From contig CAZOFD010000003.1 in assembly GCA_964579135.1 (NCBI GenBank), forward strand, positions 18,567 to 82,566: DNA of 64,000 nucleotides, given 5' to 3'. This DNA comes from CAG-390 sp964579135. Its GTDB lineage: Bacteria > Bacillota > Clostridia > Oscillospirales > CAG-272. Position numbers and translations under genes: made by a program. The notes beneath the pieces were generated by a model. The model was not told the origin of the DNA, searched no databases, and saw nothing but the letters and a program-made list of their open reading frames with translations. Shown piece by piece: positions 36,242 to 44,861 of the stretch; position 1 is the first letter of the stretch, and every line of letters begins with the position of its first letter.

Positions 36242-37936
36242 ATGGCAAAAAAGATCAAATATCATCAAAAAAAGGATATTCGCGATCTGCGGCAAATGCT
36301 TCGCGCGAGCGAGCATATGCACGGCTCGCGCCCCGCTTTTATGCAAAAGAGGGACGGCGTGTACAAAAGCACGACGTATTCCGAATTCTCCGACGCGGTG
36401 GAATTCCTCGGTACGGAGCTTTATTCCCTCGGGCTCGGCGGCAAACGCGTCGTCGTTATGGGCGACAATTGCATCGAATGGGCGACGGTCTATATGGCGG
36501 TCGTGTGCGGTGGCGGTATCATAGTCCCCGTCGACAAAGAACTCCCCACCGAGGAGCTCGCAAACGTTGCCGATATCGCCGAGGCGAGCGCTGTATTTTA
36601 TTCTTCGCGCCTTGCCGAAAAGGCGTCGTCGCTCTCGGACGACGTCAAAAAGTTCTCGTTTGACGAGTTGCCCTTTCTCATCGAGGAAGGAAAAAAACAC
36701 CTCGCCGGCGGAAACCGAGACTTTTTGCGTGCGGAGGTAGACCCCGAGGCGCTTTCCGTGCTTATTTTCACGTCGGGTACGACGGGCGCGTCGAAAGCCG
36801 TTATGCTGTCGCAAAAAAACATCTGCTTTACGATCTCGGAGATCGGCTGTATGGTAAAGGCGACTTGCGAGGACAGGGTGCTGTCCGTTTTGCCGATCCA
36901 CCACGTTTACGAGGGCACTTGCGGATTTTTGTTCGTGCTGTCCGTCGGAGGCTGCGTCGCTTTCGGCGAGGGGCTGCGCTATATAACGCGAAATATGCAA
37001 GAGGTGCACCCGAGTGCGATGTTCTGCGTGCCCGTACTGCTTGAGACGGTATATAAAAAGATATGGGCGAATATTCGCCGCAAGGGTATAGAGAAAAAGG
37101 TGCGCCGCGCCATAAAACTGACGGGGAACAATATGGCGCTCAAGCGCCGTGTGTTCGCGGAGATCCACGATTCGCTCGGCGGCAATATGCGTATTATGGT
37201 CTGCGGCGGGGCTGCGGCTGACCCCGACGTGCTTGCGGGGCTGCGCGAGCTCGGTATATTTGCGATCCAAGGCTACGGTCTCAGCGAATGCGCACCGATA
37301 GCCGCCGTTAATATGGACAACAATTTCCGCGACGCGTCGGCGGGTTTGGCGACTCCGAACGCCGTGCTCGATATATACGACGTGCAAAGCGACGGAACGG
37401 GCGAGATAAGGTATAAGGGCGACAACGTTATGCTCGGGTATTACAAAAATCCCGAGGCAACCGCGGAAGTTATGCGCGACGGTTGGCTGTATACGGGAGA
37501 TCTCGGGTATATAGACAACGACGGCTTTCTTTACATCACAGGCAGAAAAAAGAACGTTATCGTTACCGCGGGCGGCAAAAACGTGTTCCCCGAGGAGCTT
37601 GAGACTTATCTTTGTCGAAACGAGTTCGTTGCGGAGGCGGTCGTTGTCGGATATATGAACGAAAAAAAGGGCGATTACGACGTGGTTGCCGTTATCTGCC
37701 CCAACGACGCCGCTTTTACCGAGGCGTACGGCAAGGGGTACACTCGCGGTCAGATCGAGGCGGAGTGCGCGCTTGCCGTCGAAAACGTCAACTCCGTTGT
37801 ACAAAGCTATAAAAAGATATCGTATTTTATAGTTCGTAACGAGCCGTTTGAAAAGAATTCGTCGCGCAAGATAAAGCGTATGAACGTGGCACGGGAATCG
37901 CGTGCGGAATATCTGAAAAAATCGGGGCGGCACTGA
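36242..37936 (+). CDS. AMP-forming acyl-CoA synthetase (long-chain type)
   Basis: A 564-aa adenylate-forming enzyme. The P-loop-like LIFTSGTTGASKAV is near residue 178, the adenine motif QGYGLSECAP near 342, WLYTGDLGYID near 415, and GRKKNVIVTAGGKNVFPEE plus the C-terminal catalytic Lys in SSRKIKR are present. It activates an acyl group to acyl-AMP and then CoA. Its neighbours give no substrate clue. The ribosome site is weak (GAGGGCGG at a long distance). Confidence 0.92.
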   Translation: MAKKIKYHQKKDIRDLRQMLRASEHMHGSRPAFMQKRDGVYKSTTYSEFSDAVEFLGTELYSLGLGGKRVVVMGDNCIEWATVYMAVVCGGGIIVPVDKELPTEELANVADIAEASAVFYSSRLAEKASSLSDDVKKFSFDELPFLIEEGKKHLAGGNRDFLRAEVDPEALSVLIFTSGTTGASKAVMLSQKNICFTISEIGCMVKATCEDRVLSVLPIHHVYEGTCGFLFVLSVGGCVAFGEGLRYITRNMQEVHPSAMFCVPVLLETVYKKIWANIRRKGIEKKVRRAIKLTGNNMALKRRVFAEIHDSLGGNMRIMVCGGAAADPDVLAGLRELGIFAIQGYGLSECAPIAAVNMDNNFRDASAGLATPNAVLDIYDVQSDGTGEIRYKGDNVMLGYYKNPEATAEVMRDGWLYTGDLGYIDNDGFLYITGRKKNVIVTAGGKNVFPEELETYLCRNEFVAEAVVVGYMNEKKGDYDVVAVICPNDAAFTEAYGKGYTRGQIEAECALAVENVNSVVQSYKKISYFIVRNEPFEKNSSRKIKRMNVARESRAEYLKKSGRH

Positions 37937-38047
37937 CGCGGTCGTCGGGCGAACGCGCAGAGCGGCGGCGCGAGCGAAAGCATCGCCGCCGCAAGGATTG
38001 CTTTTAAACGAAGAACGCCGCGCTGCGGCATACAAGGAGAGACAAAA

Positions 38048-38629
38048 ATGCATATTTCCATCACGGGACGCCTCGGAAGCGGGAAAAGTACGGTTGCCAA
38101 ACTGATCGCACGGGATTACGGATTTACCATATACAGCACGGGTACGATATTGCGCGAGATAGCCGCGAAAAAGGGGCTTACCGCGCTCGAGATGAACAGA
38201 CTTATGGCGGAGGACGAGAGCTTTGACCGTATGCTTGACGACACGGTCTCAAGCGTTTCGCGCGAGCGCGCGGACGAGAAACTCTTGTTCGATTCGCGAA
38301 TGGCGTGGCATTTCGCTCAAAGCTCGTTCAAGGTATATCTCTATATCGATACGGCTGTCGCGGCGCGCCGCGTAACGGCGGACGATCGCGGCGACGTCGA
38401 GCGCTATGCGAGCGAGGCGGAGGCGGCGGAACAGCTCGAGGCGAGAATGCGCGAGGAGAACGTTCGCTACAAAACGCTTTATGGGGTCGATAACCTCGAC
38501 CTTAACAACTTCGACCTTATAATCAACACCGAGTCGCTCTCGCCCGAAGAGGTGGTCGGGATAATAATGACGAGATTTGCCGAGTACGAAAAGGGCGAAT
38601 TCAAATCTCCTCTCAAGGTCGGAATGTAA
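38048..38629 (+). CDS. cytidylate-kinase-like P-loop protein
   Basis: A 193-aa nucleoside-monophosphate-kinase-fold protein. P-loop GRLGSGKST is at residues 7-15, FDSRMAWHF provides the NMP-site Arg, and TADDR is the lid. It resembles the 'cytidylate kinase-like' (AAA) family rather than classic Cmk. A good AAGGAGAG site precedes the ATG. Confidence 0.83.
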   Translation: MHISITGRLGSGKSTVAKLIARDYGFTIYSTGTILREIAAKKGLTALEMNRLMAEDESFDRMLDDTVSSVSRERADEKLLFDSRMAWHFAQSSFKVYLYIDTAVAARRVTADDRGDVERYASEAEAAEQLEARMREENVRYKTLYGVDNLDLNNFDLIINTESLSPEEVVGIIMTRFAEYEKGEFKSPLKVGM

Positions 38630-38653
38630 AAACGGTATTTTGAAAAATATGTG

Positions 38654-38682
38654 TTGATATTTCGAAGCCCGAGTGATATAAT
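38654..38682 (+). promoter_or_regulatory. promoter of 79-aa membrane protein
   Basis: TTGATA (38654-38659), 17 bases, TATAAT (38677-38682), about 50 bases before the gene. Confidence 0.88.
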
Positions 38683-38739
38683 TGTACTGTCAGCATAAAG
38701 TTATCGCGAGATAACGATAATACGTAAGGAGAAAATATT

Positions 38740-38979
38740 ATGAAGATCACCGAATACTACGAAAATCTCCCCAAGATAGCGAAGATCATCCTGCAGATTT
38801 GCCTTGGCGGCATCATCGGCGGCATTTATCGCATCGTTCGCTATACGGAGACCAAAAACGTCGTAACTCTCGTTGTGGGTATTCTTTGCACCGTTACCGG
38901 ACTCGGCAATGCGGCAGCTTGGGTTGTCGATCTCATCACCGAGATCACCCAAAACAGGATCACCATCCTCGCCGACTGA
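38740..38979 (+). CDS. 79-aa small membrane protein, unknown
   Basis: A 79-aa protein with two hydrophobic helices (about 12-30 and 41-66) and the tail EITQNRITILAD. AAGGAG precedes the ATG. It is monocistronic, with its own strong promoter. Its original terminator begins 10 bases after the stop and is now split by the island insertion. Function unknown; the size and pattern recall small conserved membrane proteins of gut Clostridia. Confidence 0.8.
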   Translation: MKITEYYENLPKIAKIILQICLGGIIGGIYRIVRYTETKNVVTLVVGILCTVTGLGNAAAWVVDLITEITQNRITILAD

Positions 38980-38988
38980 GGACAAAAC

Positions 38989-39010
38989 AAAAGCGTCGAG
39001 CAAAATGCTC
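38989..39010 (+). mobile_element. attL-like left end of island in a split terminator
   Basis: The left arm AAAAGCGTCGAGC (38989-39001) belongs to the chromosomal terminator. The 14-mer CGAGCAAAATGCTC (38997-39010) is repeated directly at 49176-49189. To its right the sequence becomes AT-richer and holds transposon remnants. Joining this flank to the right flank restores a perfect hairpin. Confidence 0.85.
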
Positions 39011-39013
39011 CGT

Positions 39014-39034
39014 GCTGTTAAGGACAGCTTTTTT
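39014..39034 (+). terminator. element-borne terminator next to attL
   Basis: A short stem GCTGT/ACAGC with loop TAAGG is followed by six T. It lies just inside the element and could replace the split chromosomal terminator for the 79-aa gene. Confidence 0.55.
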
Positions 39035-39071
39035 AGAATTAAGAACTACGAGCATTGCAAAGGCGAAGAAG

Positions 39072-39113
39072 AATACGAGAACATTTCGGTGTTTCTCGTA
39101 TTTTTCTTTTTTG
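39072..39113 (+). terminator. hairpin with T run at left end of element
   Basis: Arms AATACGAGAA (39072-39081) and TTCTCGTATT (39093-39102) are followed by TTTCTTTTTT. It would stop transcription entering the element from the left. Confidence 0.8.
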
Positions 39114-39178
39114 CACATTTATAGTATTTTCGCCTTTGTAGTACACTTAAAGCACCAAAGGAAATTACGGTGCAATTA

Positions 39179-39535
39179 TGGAAATGCCGTATAAACGGAA
39201 CGGAATTACCTATGAACTTAGAGGTGAGCAATATTATCCCTTGCTTGCCCCACGAACAAAAGGAGGTCGGCAAACACGGAAGATTGCATTTCGAATATCT
39301 CAAAGCGTATAGCAAAGGTGGCTACACAAATCTTCTCTCGGAAGGCGTACTCAATCGCGGCTTTATGAAATCGATATTTAAGCGAAAACAATGGTGGCAA
39401 ACATTTTGCTACCGAAAGAGTTATTGATGAGAACTTGAAATCTCACGATATGCTCCGTTGGGTTGCAGAGATGAACAATATTAAAGCAAGCGCGGAAGAA
39501 ATCGTCTTGCAGGAGATGGGTTTATGTATAAGGTC
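39179..39535 (+). pseudogene. TnpV-like transposon protein, frameshifted
   Basis: Three frames in order give a TnpV-like protein: MEMPYKRNGITYELRGEQYYP (frame 1), then EVGKHGRLHFEYLKAYSKGGYT (frame 2), then MLRWVAEMNNIKASAEEIVLQE (frame 3). The last part matches the conserved 'RMNNIRxxAEEIVL' end of TnpV proteins of Tn4451-type elements. At least two frameshifts break it, so it is inactive. Confidence 0.75.
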
Positions 39536-39793
39536 GGTTATCAACGAACTATGGCACGGAAATATAATTTCCAAGAGGACATTAGAAGGGACTCCAAGGA
39601 AAAGAAAGAATTGCGCGGCTATATGTCACGCCATCACGAAGACATAGAAAAGAACTTTACCGATGATCAGAAGCAAATCTTTGAAAAGTTCTGCGATTGT
39701 TGGAGCGAATATATGAGTTTGGCTGAAGCGGATATCTTTGAGTGCGCTTTCAAGCTTGGAATGGAGATAGCTATAGAGTTTTTTTCTAAGTAA
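39520..39793 (+). pseudogene. DUF6809-like remnant
   Basis: A possible start SVINELWHGNI in one frame continues in another as RRDSKEKKELRGYMSRHHEDIEK and ends ECAFKLGMEIAIEFF, a pattern of small proteins that often accompany TnpV. An open frame of 89 codons (39524-39793) covers most of it, but the conserved beginning is in a different frame. It is probably broken. Confidence 0.55.
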
Positions 39794-39863
39794 TAGATAA
39801 ACGCAAGCCGCCACCATCATTTCGGCGGATTGATTAAATTCCTTAAAATGTGCCGAAAAACTG

Positions 39864-39892
39864 TTGACAAACGACTGCTTTTCGGCTACAAT
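39864..39892 (+). promoter_or_regulatory. promoter of DUF4143 ATPase gene
   Basis: TTGACA (39864-39869), 17 bases, TACAAT (39887-39892). The leader is about 35 bases. Confidence 0.85.
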
Positions 39893-39934
39893 AACAAATA
39901 TAATAAAATTTGCCGAAGCTGCTTGGAGGTATAT

Positions 39935-41164
39935 ATGAGTTATATTTTGCGTCATATGGAAAATCGCATTCTCGAGTTGTCCAAATCCTACTCTGCGATT
40001 TTACTGACGGGACCCCGTCAAGCGGGAAAAACAACGATGTTGCGTTCAATCGCAGATAAAGAAAATAAAGGACGAGAATATGTTTCCCTTGATGATCTTG
40101 CTATGCGCGATATGGCGAAAAACGATCCTGCTCTTTTCCTGCAAATGCACAAGCCCCCCGTCTTGATCGATGAGGTTCAGTACGCTCCCGAACTTTTTAC
40201 TTATATTAAAATTCATATAGACGAACATCATAATCCCGGTGATTTTTGGATGACAGGCTCTCAGATATTCCGACTTATGCACGGGGTTCAAGAATCACTC
40301 GCAGGACGAGTAGCGCTCCTTCATATGGCGCCTATGTCGCAACGCGAGATTGTGGGCGCGGACTGCATTCCTTTTACCACGAATATGAACGTATTGATTG
40401 ACGAATGCAAGAAAATCAAACCTGTAGATACACCTGCTTTGTTTGAGCGCATATGGAAAGGTTCTATGCCCGGTATAGTTTCGGGGCTTTATCCCGATCG
40501 TAATATGTATTATTCGTCATATCTTTCCACCTATGTAGAGCGCGATGTGCGTGATATTTCCGGTACGGTGGATGCGTTAAAGTTTAATCGATTTATTACC
40601 GCAGTGGCTGCAAGAACGTCACAACTTTTAAATTATCACGCTCTCGCGGAGGATGCGGAAATAGATATGCCGACGGCAAAAGCTTGGGTGGATATTTTGG
40701 AAACATTGGGTATTATATTCCTTCTTCACCCTTACTCAAATAACGTATTGAAACGTACAATCAAGACGCCGAAAGTTTATTTTTACGATACGGGACTCGT
40801 ATGCTATCTTACTAAATGGTCCTCACCCGAGGTTGCAGAAAGCGGAGCAATGAGTGGAGCGCTTCTTGAAAACTTTGCTGTGTCTGAGATAATGAAAGGT
40901 TATCAGAACGCAGGCAGAGAACCTTATTTGTATTTTTACCGTGATCGTGACGCTAAAGAAATTGACGTTATTATGGAAGGTGACGGAAAGCTTTGTCCGT
41001 TAGAAATTAAAAAGACTGCCACACCCGATAAGCGCATCGTTCGTACGTTTAGTGTGATTGATAAATCCCCTTTGCAGCTTGGAACAGGAGCCGTTCTTTG
41101 TATGTCGGATCAATTCGGTGCATTCGATAGAAATAATCTTATCGTTCCGATTTGGGCGATTTAA
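39935..41164 (+). CDS. AAA_14/DUF4143 ATP-binding protein
   Basis: A 409-aa protein. Walker A GPRQAGKT is at residues 26-33 and Walker B PPVLIDEVQ near 79. The C-terminal DUF4143 region ends with a nuclease-like core EIDVIMEGDG...PLEIK of the D-x(n)-ExK type. GGAGGT lies four bases before the ATG. The family is very common, often carried on mobile elements, and of uncertain role. It is intact, unlike the elements' mobility genes, and has its own promoter. It may be an independent passenger rather than part of the methylase system. Confidence 0.88.
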   Translation: MSYILRHMENRILELSKSYSAILLTGPRQAGKTTMLRSIADKENKGREYVSLDDLAMRDMAKNDPALFLQMHKPPVLIDEVQYAPELFTYIKIHIDEHHNPGDFWMTGSQIFRLMHGVQESLAGRVALLHMAPMSQREIVGADCIPFTTNMNVLIDECKKIKPVDTPALFERIWKGSMPGIVSGLYPDRNMYYSSYLSTYVERDVRDISGTVDALKFNRFITAVAARTSQLLNYHALAEDAEIDMPTAKAWVDILETLGIIFLLHPYSNNVLKRTIKTPKVYFYDTGLVCYLTKWSSPEVAESGAMSGALLENFAVSEIMKGYQNAGREPYLYFYRDRDAKEIDVIMEGDGKLCPLEIKKTATPDKRIVRTFSVIDKSPLQLGTGAVLCMSDQFGAFDRNNLIVPIWAI

Positions 41165-41208
41165 GTTATTAACGGTTTCATTGTATCAAAGTGTATGAGG
41201 AAAAAGAG

Positions 41209-42441
41209 ATGAGTAAATTTAGAATAGTAGATTTATTTTCGGGTGCGGGAGGATTAACCTTTGGTTTCTATTACAATCTTGTAAACGGAGAGTTTGTTAA
41301 AAGAGATAACGTAGAATTTGTTTTTTCAAACGAATACGCACCCCAAGCGGTAAAGGCGTTTAAAAAGAATTATGGCAAGGACATTCCCGTTATCAAGGGA
41401 GATATTTGCGATATAACCGAAGATATTATTGAACAATATGTTGACGGAAAAGAGGTTGACGTTATAATCGGCGGACCTCCTTGCCAATCGTTTAGTACGG
41501 TAGGTCAAAGACAATACGATGATAGAGCAAAGTTATCCAATCAATATCTGCGAATTTTGGAGAAAATCAAGCCGAAGGCATTCCTTTTTGAAAACGTAAA
41601 AGGAATTTTATCGATGAGTGAGATTTTTTACAAACTTGATGCAGATGGAAAAATGATGTATCAAGATGTAAAAAAGCATCGCGGAAGCGTTGAATTTACG
41701 AGAAAAGAACCTATAATCGACCATTACGGCGATCTCGTAATGAACAAGTTGACGGAAGAATTCAATAGAATCGGATACAAAACCGTATTCAAAACAATGC
41801 TTGCTTCCGATTTTGGTGTTCCACAAAGCAGAGAAAGAGTCTTCATAATAGGAATAAGAAACGATCTCGATATAAAATGGGAATATCCCAAAGGAAACGG
41901 TCCGTTATATTCAATTTATCAAGCAATATCCGATCTGCCTCCGGTAGGAGAAGGACAAGAAGCTTGTGAATATACTGTGGAACCGCAAAACGAATATCAG
42001 CAATTGATGCGTAAAGGTAGCGATAAGATTACAGAACATTATTGCGGTATTTATGGTGACAAAATCAGAACCGTTATTCAAAACGTTGAAGAAGGCGAAG
42101 GAAAAAACGATTTTAATAGGAAAGTAAAAGAAGGTTTAGTTGATGAGAAGTATTATTTAACGTCGGGATATGGTAATACTTACGGAAGATTGGAAAGAGA
42201 TAAACCCTCTACCACTATTACGAATAATTTAGCCACTCCGTCTGCGTTAAGGTGCATTCATTATGAGCAAGATCGCGCGTTAACGCCGCGAGAAGGTGCG
42301 AGAATACAATCCTTCCCCGATTGGTATTGCTTTGAAGGAACTCGAACCGACGTCGCAAGGCAAGTTGGAAACGCGGTTCCGCCCTTGATGGCAATAGCAT
42401 TTGCCAATAAAATGATTAATCTTCTTAATGAAGATAATTGA
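41209..42441 (+). CDS. DNA (cytosine-5)-methyltransferase
   Basis: A 410-aa C5 methylase with all key motifs in order: I VDLFSGAGGLTFGF (7-20), IV GGPPCQSFS with catalytic Cys92, VI FENVKGI, VIII QSRERVFIIG, a target-recognition region of about 100 residues, IX and X (RQVGNAVPPLMA). The target sequence cannot be read. Its start has AGGAAAAAGAG upstream. It has its own terminator, but five genes downstream a Vsr endonuclease, the usual partner of C5 methylases, indicates functional linkage. Confidence 0.95.
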   Translation: MSKFRIVDLFSGAGGLTFGFYYNLVNGEFVKRDNVEFVFSNEYAPQAVKAFKKNYGKDIPVIKGDICDITEDIIEQYVDGKEVDVIIGGPPCQSFSTVGQRQYDDRAKLSNQYLRILEKIKPKAFLFENVKGILSMSEIFYKLDADGKMMYQDVKKHRGSVEFTRKEPIIDHYGDLVMNKLTEEFNRIGYKTVFKTMLASDFGVPQSRERVFIIGIRNDLDIKWEYPKGNGPLYSIYQAISDLPPVGEGQEACEYTVEPQNEYQQLMRKGSDKITEHYCGIYGDKIRTVIQNVEEGEGKNDFNRKVKEGLVDEKYYLTSGYGNTYGRLERDKPSTTITNNLATPSALRCIHYEQDRALTPREGARIQSFPDWYCFEGTRTDVARQVGNAVPPLMAIAFANKMINLLNEDN

Positions 42442-42462
42442 AATTTAATCTTAAATCCTATG

Positions 42463-42492
42463 AAAAGGGGCTGTTTTGGCAGCCTCTTTTTT
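42463..42492 (+). terminator. terminator after the methylase gene
   Basis: Arms AAAAGGGGCTG and CAGCCTCTTTT with one G-T wobble, six-base loop, T run. It separates methylase transcription from the operon that follows. Confidence 0.8.
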
Positions 42493-42565
42493 GCTACATT
42501 TCAAACTGCATTTTTCAAATATTGCAATATACGAAAAATAATTTTCGCAAATTTTGTAAAAGCTA

Positions 42566-42594
42566 TTGACACATTTTGACATAGATGGTATAAT
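42566..42594 (+). promoter_or_regulatory. consensus promoter of the GHKL-Vsr operon
   Basis: TTGACA (42566-42571), 17 bases, TATAAT (42589-42594): a perfect sigma-A promoter. Transcription should begin near 42601, about 28 bases before the first gene. Confidence 0.93.
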
Positions 42595-42628
42595 ACAATT
42601 ACAAAATAATTTTGGAGGGTTGCAATAT

Positions 42629-42847
42629 ATGGAAACCAAACGCGATAAATTTGTCAGAATTGTTGAGAACAGAACCAATAAAATCATCGATATGTTGAGA
42701 TTGTTGGGCAACTGTGCAAACAAAGCGAATTACGATTATACCGAAGCGGACGTCAATAAAATTTTTAATACGTTGGAGAAAGAACTTCGCGCGGCAAAAA
42801 TGAAATATATGGCTACGGGTTCGGAAGAAGAAAAATTTAAGCTTTGA
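42629..42847 (+). CDS. 72-aa helical protein, first gene of the GHKL operon
   Basis: A 72-aa charged helical protein (ETKRDKFVRIVENRTNKII...LRLLGNCANKANYDYTEADVNKIFNTLEKEL). GGAGGG lies 9 bases before the ATG at 42629; an upstream ATG at 42566 lies inside the promoter and is rejected. No known domain was recognised. Its conserved look and tight position before the ATPase suggest a regulator or small subunit of the same system. Confidence 0.8.
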   Translation: METKRDKFVRIVENRTNKIIDMLRLLGNCANKANYDYTEADVNKIFNTLEKELRAAKMKYMATGSEEEKFKL

Positions 42848-42864
42848 TTTAAGGGGTGTTGAAC

Positions 42865-44853
42865 ATGAAAATATCTTGGAGATTTCCGCCCTTATCCGGC
42901 GGATCTAAGCAGGGATACACCAATAACGATATTGAAGGCTTTAAGGGCGAGGAATTAATTGATAACCTTGCGCGTGAAATTTGCCAAAACTCTTTGGATG
43001 CCCGTGATGATAGCGCAGAGGGACCGGTTAAAGTCGTATTTGAATTGAAGCCTATACAAACCCAAGATTACGACGTGTTTTCCGGGTACTCGAAGTGCCT
43101 TAAAGGTTGCCGCGACTTTTGGTCTGTGGGCGGTGATCTTGACGCTAAACTTTCGACGTTCTTGACTGAAGCCGAAAGTACGCTAAGTAAGGATTCCGTT
43201 AGCGTATTGATAGCAAGTGATTATAACACCAAGGGGCTTTGGGGCAATCACGACTTAAATAATATCAAAACGCCGTGGGAAGCATTAACGGGTGCTGACG
43301 GCATATCGGTTAAACCCGACGATAATAGTGGGGGTTCTTTCGGTATTGGTAAAAACGCTCCTTTTGCTTGCTCCGCTTTAAGTATGGTATTCTATAATAC
43401 TTATGATATTGATAATCACAAATCTTTTGTCGGTGTAGGTAGAGTTGCTACACTTCTGAACGATGAAGGAAAGCCCACGCAAAGAATCGGTAAATATCAA
43501 AACAATGACGATGATAACGAAATATGGTTACCAATCTATAAGGAAGACACCAATGCTTTTAGAGATCTGTTCGTAAGAGAAGAACACGGAACGGACGTTA
43601 TTATCGTTGGTTTTAACGAACCTGATAATTGGCAAGAAAACGTAGCGAAAGCAGCTATCAAGAACTTTTTCGTTGCGATTGCTGAGAAAAAGCTTGTTGT
43701 AGAAATAAAGGACGGACAGCACGTTACTCGCATCGACGACACGAAAATTGCCGATCTCATTGAGGAATATGCCAAAAACGATCGTCAGTTGGAGATTACC
43801 CGCCAACTGTTTTCGGCATTTTCAAATCCCGACGTTAAAGTGCCTATCGAAATATTGGGAGAAAAGGACGCCGTTGAAATATATGTAAAATCCGAGAGTT
43901 CTTTTGCAAGAACCATCGCCAATTTCCGTTCCACGGGTATGTTGGTAGGTCAAGGTTATAAAAAATTTTTCCAACACTATGCGGCTATTATGATCGTAAG
44001 AGGTGAAGAATTAGGCAAACTCCTAAGAGAGTGCGAACCACCTCGTCACAATAGATGGGATTATAAGCTGATTAAGGGAGAAGCAAACAAAGCAAAGAGA
44101 GATAATGCTAAAAAAGCATTAGACGTTTTAGATAAAGAACTCCGTAACATTTTGAAATCTCAATATGAAACTCCCGCCGGTGATGCAACGGACGCTCCCG
44201 GTATGAACGCTTATTTGGCTGATACCGAAGACGGAACCCTTCCCGAAGATAGCGTGGGTAAAGATATACTCAAAGTAAAAATAAAAATAGGAAAACCCAA
44301 GATTAGAAGGACTTCTCCTTCCTCAATGGATGTACCGGGCGTAGAAGATGAAGGCGGCGAAGTGTCCTCTAACGGTGAAAATCAAGGATCGAGAGTTGGA
44401 CCTACGCCTCCCGTTCCTCCCGGACTGTTCCCCGGACCAGGCCCCGGTCCATTGCCAGGACCTAATCCCGGTCCTTCCCCTGATCCCGTTGTAAAACCCG
44501 GAACAGAGCCTACTCAAAAAGGCGTGGTAGAAGGAAACGGAAATAGGACGATACCGGTTAAAGAATTGTCAAAGCGTAGATGTTTTCCATACAATCCCAA
44601 TATCGGCTTATATAAAGCGGTCGTTATGCCGTCTAAAGATTACGAACAACTTTTTGTGGAGTGCGTAGCTACAGGCGAGGATGGAAAGCGAGAAACACTT
44701 TCTATCAACAAATTTATGTATCAAGGGAAGCCCGTTAGGTGTAATGGTACTAAAGCAGGTCCTATAAAGGTTTCCAAAGGTACTGCGGCAGAATTTATGA
44801 TTACATTCAACAAAAAAGGAAAGATGAGAGTTAATCTGATTCTTTCGGAATGA
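42865..44853 (+). CDS. MutL/MORC-like GHKL ATPase
   Basis: A 662-aa protein with an N-terminal GHKL ATPase. The N box is REICQNSLDARDD (Glu38, Asn42, Asp45), an Asp-containing G1-like IASDYNTKG follows, and the lid GSFGIGKNAPFA is near residue 157. An alpha/beta transducer-like region follows, then a Pro/Gly linker (about 505-545, GPGPGP-type repeats) and a C-terminal beta domain ending in KGKMRVNLILSE. AAGGGG precedes the ATG at 42865. GHKL ATPases of this sort occur in restriction-linked operons; they dimerise on ATP and may clamp DNA. No nuclease motif is visible in it. Confidence 0.85.
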   Translation: MKISWRFPPLSGGSKQGYTNNDIEGFKGEELIDNLAREICQNSLDARDDSAEGPVKVVFELKPIQTQDYDVFSGYSKCLKGCRDFWSVGGDLDAKLSTFLTEAESTLSKDSVSVLIASDYNTKGLWGNHDLNNIKTPWEALTGADGISVKPDDNSGGSFGIGKNAPFACSALSMVFYNTYDIDNHKSFVGVGRVATLLNDEGKPTQRIGKYQNNDDDNEIWLPIYKEDTNAFRDLFVREEHGTDVIIVGFNEPDNWQENVAKAAIKNFFVAIAEKKLVVEIKDGQHVTRIDDTKIADLIEEYAKNDRQLEITRQLFSAFSNPDVKVPIEILGEKDAVEIYVKSESSFARTIANFRSTGMLVGQGYKKFFQHYAAIMIVRGEELGKLLRECEPPRHNRWDYKLIKGEANKAKRDNAKKALDVLDKELRNILKSQYETPAGDATDAPGMNAYLADTEDGTLPEDSVGKDILKVKIKIGKPKIRRTSPSSMDVPGVEDEGGEVSSNGENQGSRVGPTPPVPPGLFPGPGPGPLPGPNPGPSPDPVVKPGTEPTQKGVVEGNGNRTIPVKELSKRRCFPYNPNIGLYKAVVMPSKDYEQLFVECVATGEDGKRETLSINKFMYQGKPVRCNGTKAGPIKVSKGTAAEFMITFNKKGKMRVNLILSE

Positions 44854-44861
44854 GGTAACAA

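Noticed and set aside
36176..38053. 625-codon minus-strand frame
   Set aside because: Antisense to the acyl-CoA synthetase; composition is Arg/His/Val rich without motifs.
42566..42628. Upstream start for the 72-aa protein
   Set aside because: The extra codons lie inside the -35/-10 promoter, and a good GGAGGG site favours 42629.
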